A model generated the notes under the pieces. That model searched no databases. It saw only the letters and a program-made list of their open reading frames with translations, and was not told where the DNA came from. From Solen grandis (taxonomy: Eukaryota; Mollusca; Bivalvia; Adapedonta; Solenidae), in contig CM037777.1 in the NCBI GenBank assembly GCA_021229015.1, positions 27,343,002 through 27,407,001 of the forward strand: DNA of 64,000 bases, given 5' to 3'. Shown here one piece after another: positions 59,556-64,000 of this stretch (position 1 is its first letter; the number at the start of each line of letters is the position of its first letter). Both the position numbers and the translations under genes were made by a program.

Positions 59556-60480
59556 ATGAGACGTTGGTGTTTCCTAAACATTCTTTTTTTAGCCTCTCTA
59601 TCTGTTCTGTTCATCTATTTCGCTGAAACAACAAATCACAATCCCTTGAAATCAGCATTTGCAAAGGCTAACTACGAAGGGAACACGAATGATAAGCTAG
59701 CAACGCTATTGTGAAAGCAGAACCCGAAACAATCTATCATTACAAAACTTGAAAAACAAAAGACCGGGGGACTTATAATGGCAACCAGTACACTGACATC
59801 GTATAACTACACTTCAAAAACCCAGGGAAGTCAATTTGCCCCCTTGGTGAAATACCTTTTGTAATAATTCTCGTCTAACGCAGTATAAAAACGTTATAGA
59901 AAGAAAGGCTGTCAGAGAAACATGGGAAAAGCGTTTTTGAGGAAACCATCGCTGGTTGCCATTCAACCCTTGAAAAATTTTCAAACTGGCTTTCCCTACT
60001 CGGAAGACCAAACGACAAACACGAAGAGGAGATCGGACATCATGAAGTACTATGTACAACATATTGTGCAAATTGTTTTTTAAAAAGATTCGTATAAAAA
60101 CTTGACAATCAAAGTACTGATGGGTCTGAAATGGGTGAGTCGTTATTGCCCGAGGGCAAAGTTTTATTCTGAAAATCGATATTGATACCTTCATTAATCT
60201 TCAAGCGCTGACAGATGTTCTCAAAAAACTGGTGATAAAAAGATTTTGTGCTAGGAAAACGAAAGGAAAAGGGGCCTGTCTTGCGGTCTGGAAAGTACGG
60301 TATTGATAGGAAATTAATATCATCTGACAAATTTCCGGTGTACATTTGGGACAAGCATATGTCATGTCCGGTAGTCTGGCATCTAAAATAGTATATACAG
60401 CAGAATACTTTCCATATCTTTTTCTGGAGATGTGTTTTGTAAAACGGTAGGTTTAACCTCTGTATGTTTACATATTTGGT
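59556..60480 (+). pseudogene. GT31 beta-1,3-galactosyl/N-acetylglucosaminyltransferase-like gene, frame-broken
   Basis: Starts MRRWCFLNILFLASLSVLFI at 59,556: a short basic cytosolic tail, then a signal-anchor helix at about residues 5-22, as in type II Golgi transferases. The rest is spread over three plus frames. Seen in order are ERKAVRETW (59,899-59,925), SLLGRPND (about 59,990), DSYKNLTIKVLMGLKWVS followed by RYCP (60,087-60,152), the metal-binding LKIDIDTFIN (D.D at 60,178-60,186), and GQAYVMSGSLASKIVY (from 60,349). These match the RR.IRETW, FLLG, DSY.NLT.K, LK.DDD and SG..Y..S motifs of the GT31 Galactosyl_T family in correct order. The span of about 308 codons is normal for an intronless member. 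An acceptor-like TTTGTTTATTTAAAG precedes the ATG, and AATAAA follows at 60,497. Either a pseudogene or a real gene damaged by consensus indels. The exact sugar specificity cannot be told. Confidence 0.85.
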
Positions 60481-60496
60481 CATTTAGTATTCCCAA

Positions 60497-60502
60497 AATA
60501 AA
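60497..60502 (+). terminator. Poly(A) signal AATAAA
   Basis: Canonical hexamer about 45 bases beyond the end of the recognisable GT31 homology, in the same orientation. Confidence 0.5.
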
Positions 60503-61334
60503 GCATTAATGATTTGTTTTTATTTTCTATTGCAGTAAGTTAAAAGTGAGTCCAAAAATATATCCAAATCATTGATAAATTGACCGAAGTATTGTGGTTG
60601 ATGTTTTAAAAACAGCTTGTTTCTCTTTTCTGTTGTACATGTTTAATAATTGTACAAGTTATCCTAAAGATAAATTTAATTAAGGAATGTCACATGCAAT
60701 GCATGCTATGTCACATCGACTAGACCCACAATGGTAGAAGTGTTCGAAAATGTTTTCGTTACAGCTCCCAAGTTAGTTCCATTTCAGAATATAGCTCTCT
60801 ACTAGATGAAGAGCTGTATTCGGGTTCTGTTGTTTTCTTTCGGATAGACCCCTACCCTGTACCGAATAATTTATATTCTTGTATTAAGTTTACACACACG
60901 CGACAACGAAATATATATTCATGTTGCATTAGCAAATTGTCTGTCTTTACATGCCCAAAATATTTTAAAAATATAAAAGGGAATCGGATTGCATCCGGGG
61001 GCATTTTAGTTCATTCAGTCATTACGGGTTAAAAGTGCTATTCTGGAGATACGTACGGTATTGTGGGGTTTAAAAATTTATTTAAAAGGTCAAAGAGATA
61101 ATGTAAAATGCTTGCCAAAGAGTTTTGCCATTCAAGTAAAATACCAGTCATTGAGCAGACCATTCAAAATCGAATAATATACTGGCTTACCTTTTAGCTT
61201 GTTATTCATTGACCATTAAAAATCGAATATCATTTAGCATGCCATACGACTTGAAGACAAGCTGAAAATTTTTCTCGTACTCTTGTCTGTACGTACTGAA
61301 GGATAGACGATGTCATGTCTATTGTGAAAATGCG
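60503..61334. other. Intergenic sequence, no gene seen
   Basis: A/T-rich with normal texture again. No coding frame is supported. Confidence 0.35.
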
Positions 61335-61367
61335 TCAGAGAGAGAGAGAGAAGAGAGAGAGAGAGTT
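61335..61367. repeat. (GA)n microsatellite
   Basis: About fifteen GA units with one interruption. Confidence 0.9.
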
Positions 61368-61542
61368 ATTTTAGCAACCTGGCTTAGGTTCCAGCATGTT
61401 GTCCTTTATAGAATCTGAGCTTGGGTGGATATCCTAGTCAATTTTTTTACAGGGGATAATGTTTCCATCAGGCCAGATTTTCATCACTCTATAAAATTTT
61501 AATTTTCTAGAATATACCCTCGGTCCTCATGAAATTTGAATA

Positions 61543-61556
61543 TTGCGCATGCGCAA
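61543..61556. promoter_or_regulatory. NRF1-like palindrome
   Basis: TTGCGCATGCGCAA is a perfect 14-base palindrome containing TGCGCATGCGCA, the known NRF1 (erect wing) binding consensus often found near metazoan promoters. An AGCCAATACC stretch lies about 80 bases to the right. No downstream gene is recognised. Confidence 0.3.
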
Positions 61557-64000
61557 TGCACAAGCTATGGAAACTCTTTTCAGGAAAATCACAACCCGGA
61601 CAACACAGCATAAATCCTCTCCCTCCTGGACCGAATGAATCCAGCCAATACCTGTTTACGTGACTCTGTTACATGTAATCATCATTGATCAAAGTTAGCG
61701 AACATTAATCAAAAACACCTATAATATTTCTTATAATGTTTGTTATTTCATTTCAGGTTATTATGCATCATTGAAACCAAATGATCTTAAGACTTTTGTT
61801 ATGTTTAAAAACGTTTTATACTTCATTTTCCTGAAAAATGGGGATAATTTAGAATTTGCATGAAATAAGTATTAATCTGTCGCAAAATTTCTACAAAATG
61901 TACCTGACCGGAATTATAACTGAAGATTTATTTTGAAACCTAATGAGGTGTTATAGTAAGACGTTAACCCCTATTATTTCATAAAAGTGTTGCTTTTTAT
62001 GTTGCAAAGTTTAAAAAATATGAAACATTTAAATGTTCCTTCTATGTCTTCATAGAAAATGTATAAACTGTAACAAAACCCTTAAAGCTTTTTGTGTAAA
62101 TGTCAATTTTATATTTTAGGATATGTTTCGCGAAGCGCTTGCGCGAAGCTGTGCATTCAGACGGTTTTTCCAAGTTTAAAGGATAAACCTCCGAAAGTGT
62201 GTTCGATGCATAGCAAAAAAACGGTTGCAAACACTAAAGTACTTCAAGTCTCATGTACATGGTTTGGCAAAGTTCAACAATGAAACAACGAAACTCTGTT
62301 GTATTATGGGAAACAAAGATTGTGGTTTCTAGTCATGATTTTTAATACTGTGCTTATGATTGCAAGTGTACTTAATTTGAAATATTCGGACCAAAATTTT
62401 TTTTTCTCAAGCTTGAAAAATTTCATTTAATAAAATGGCTGTTTGAAAAAATCTCTACAATTAAGACCTAATCGTCAAACTTCTAGATAACACATGTGTT
62501 TTTTTTGTCATTATTACAAACCGATTTCTTTATATAGCACTTGTAAATCACAACACAGACAACACACACACACACACCACACACACCCTCACACGTTACA
62601 TTTTGGAAATGTTTTACCCCGTAGGCTCCTCACATTATACAAATATTTAAACCTTAACTGTATCTGGCTGATCCCAAATTACTGATGTCTCTCCACATTT
62701 AAAGGAAGGGAACTAAATATTTCCCCCTTTCGTAATGCAAGAGTTGTCGTTTTTGTGACACTAATGTGGGTTCGCTAGAAATGCGATACACCGTTCATCA
62801 AGAACAAATTTTTTACATTACAATAAAAGGGTGGATATGTTATCAACCCACTCGTTAATAGTACGAATGTATTTCTTTCATTTTACTGGAATTTTTGTGT
62901 GTAATGTTTGCTATGTAGCGTTTTAGCATAAAATTTGCATGTGCCAATCGGGGGGTAGAACTGCTATCAAGTTATACGGACCAGAAGACGTTCGCCAGTT
63001 AATGTTTAGTCCCATTACATAACGAACCATATTTTAGAGATAAAAAAGAGATACTTTTTCGTACGGAAACCGAGCGATTATGGCAACCCGTGTATGATCT
63101 TAAGCATTTTGAATAAATTGTTGAGACCTCAGAAGATTTAAACTCTGATCAAAAGCTCCCGAATCGTACAAATCCAGTATTGAGTAGTAAGAAGCTCGAG
63201 AAAATTCACAAGAGCATAATTTGAAATCGTTGGATCATTTTTCTTCACAAGAATTACTTGCTCTTCTTAAAATGTCCTATATATAATTAACATGTACTTT
63301 ACGATGTTATTTTCACCAGTTACCGCCCAGGTGCTACCCGGGACATTTCAATTAAACGCATTGAATGTTAGTATTGTTTGGTTTTTTTTTTTAGTAGAGG
63401 GAATAGTATTAACAATAGTTTGCTTACCATTATTTTCGTAACAAGTAAAATCATGTAAGATATTACTTACCAAATTTGTTACCTATTTTGAATAACAACT
63501 AATATACGTACTCATCAAATTACAAATACGAGATCACACATGGCTGATTCTCGCACGGTTCACTTTTCGTTTTTCCTATTGCTAGCTAGAACTGTCACAA
63601 AGGTGAATAATAGCCCCGCATACTGCTTTTTCACAAAATGAAAACAATTATAAAATAAATGAATGGATTTAAGTAAAAAGAGAAATTTTCTGAATCAGTC
63701 TCATGAAATACCAGTCTAAACACAAAAGATAAATATGCCAAAAACATGGTTATAGCATCTATTTCCTGTTGAATGTTATCAGCAATAATGAGCGTCCATT
63801 TCTTGTATCAGTGACATTAACCCATGAGCTCTTCATAAAAGCTATATATGTTGCAAGCTTTACACAATATATTAAGAAAATTCCATTTTGGAGACGGACA
63901 GTTAACAGTAACAAAAGTCTATTTTAGCATTTATGACCTTGACTTTACCCATAACACCTCGACAGCTTACAAAGCTTATCATCACACAAGCTATACATAT
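61557..64000. other. Intergenic sequence to window end
   Basis: Contains a (CA)n stretch at 62,562-62,590 and TTCGCGAAGCGCTTGCGCGA, an imperfect palindrome, at about 62,127-62,146. No coding frame with recognisable features was found. Introns of a gene extending beyond the window cannot be excluded. Confidence 0.35.

Noticed and set aside
59814..60483. Minus-strand frames of 124 and 126 codons
   Set aside because: They are antisense to the GT31 gene; all recognisable motifs are on the plus strand.

Overview
The window is eukaryotic, gene-poor, A/T-rich DNA. Its repeats point to a bivalve mollusc. The evidence is three tRNA-derived SINE families of a type common in molluscs, many small terminal-inverted-repeat elements (MITEs), and a broken gene of the cGAS-like/Mab-21 class that is expanded in bivalves. 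The species cannot be named from the sequence. Almost every long open frame is chance or lies inside a repeat.

Bases 1-36,454 read as clean consensus. They hold intact and degraded SINE copies (families A, B and C), a dispersed family built around AATATTCATG (D), a family with GGTCGG-rich ends (E), several MITEs, a 36-bp minisatellite (27.7-29.0 kb), two patches of clustered CCGTAG/CTACGG motifs (33.5-34.6 kb) and many microsatellites. The best coding candidate here is a minus-strand first coding exon at 17,456-17,988. It has an upstream in-frame stop and a GTGAGT donor, and encodes a Ser/Pro/Asn/Gly-rich N-terminus. A small Cys-rich terminal exon is possible at 8,455-8,631.

A 100-base N gap (36,455-36,554) separates this from a contig of visibly worse quality. 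Just beyond the gap, on the minus strand (37,379-38,762), is a Mab-21/cGAS-like nucleotidyltransferase gene. It carries a GS..EG motif and an SDVD motif at the spacing seen in human cGAS, plus a helical C-terminal Mab-21 region, but it is broken by frameshifts. At 59,556-60,480 (plus) is a GT31 beta-1,3-glycosyltransferase, also broken, with a poly(A) signal directly after it. Between them, SINE copies carry extra indels. From about 48.4 to 59 kb the sequence dissolves into homopolymer blocks, beneath which a roughly 410-bp tandem repeat and a short-period minisatellite can still be seen. The frameshifts in both genes may therefore be consensus errors rather than true decay.

No operon-like or pathway link between the genes is visible. 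The cGAS-like gene would act in cytosolic innate sensing and the GT31 enzyme in Golgi glycan extension. The likely transcription-factor exon is unassigned.
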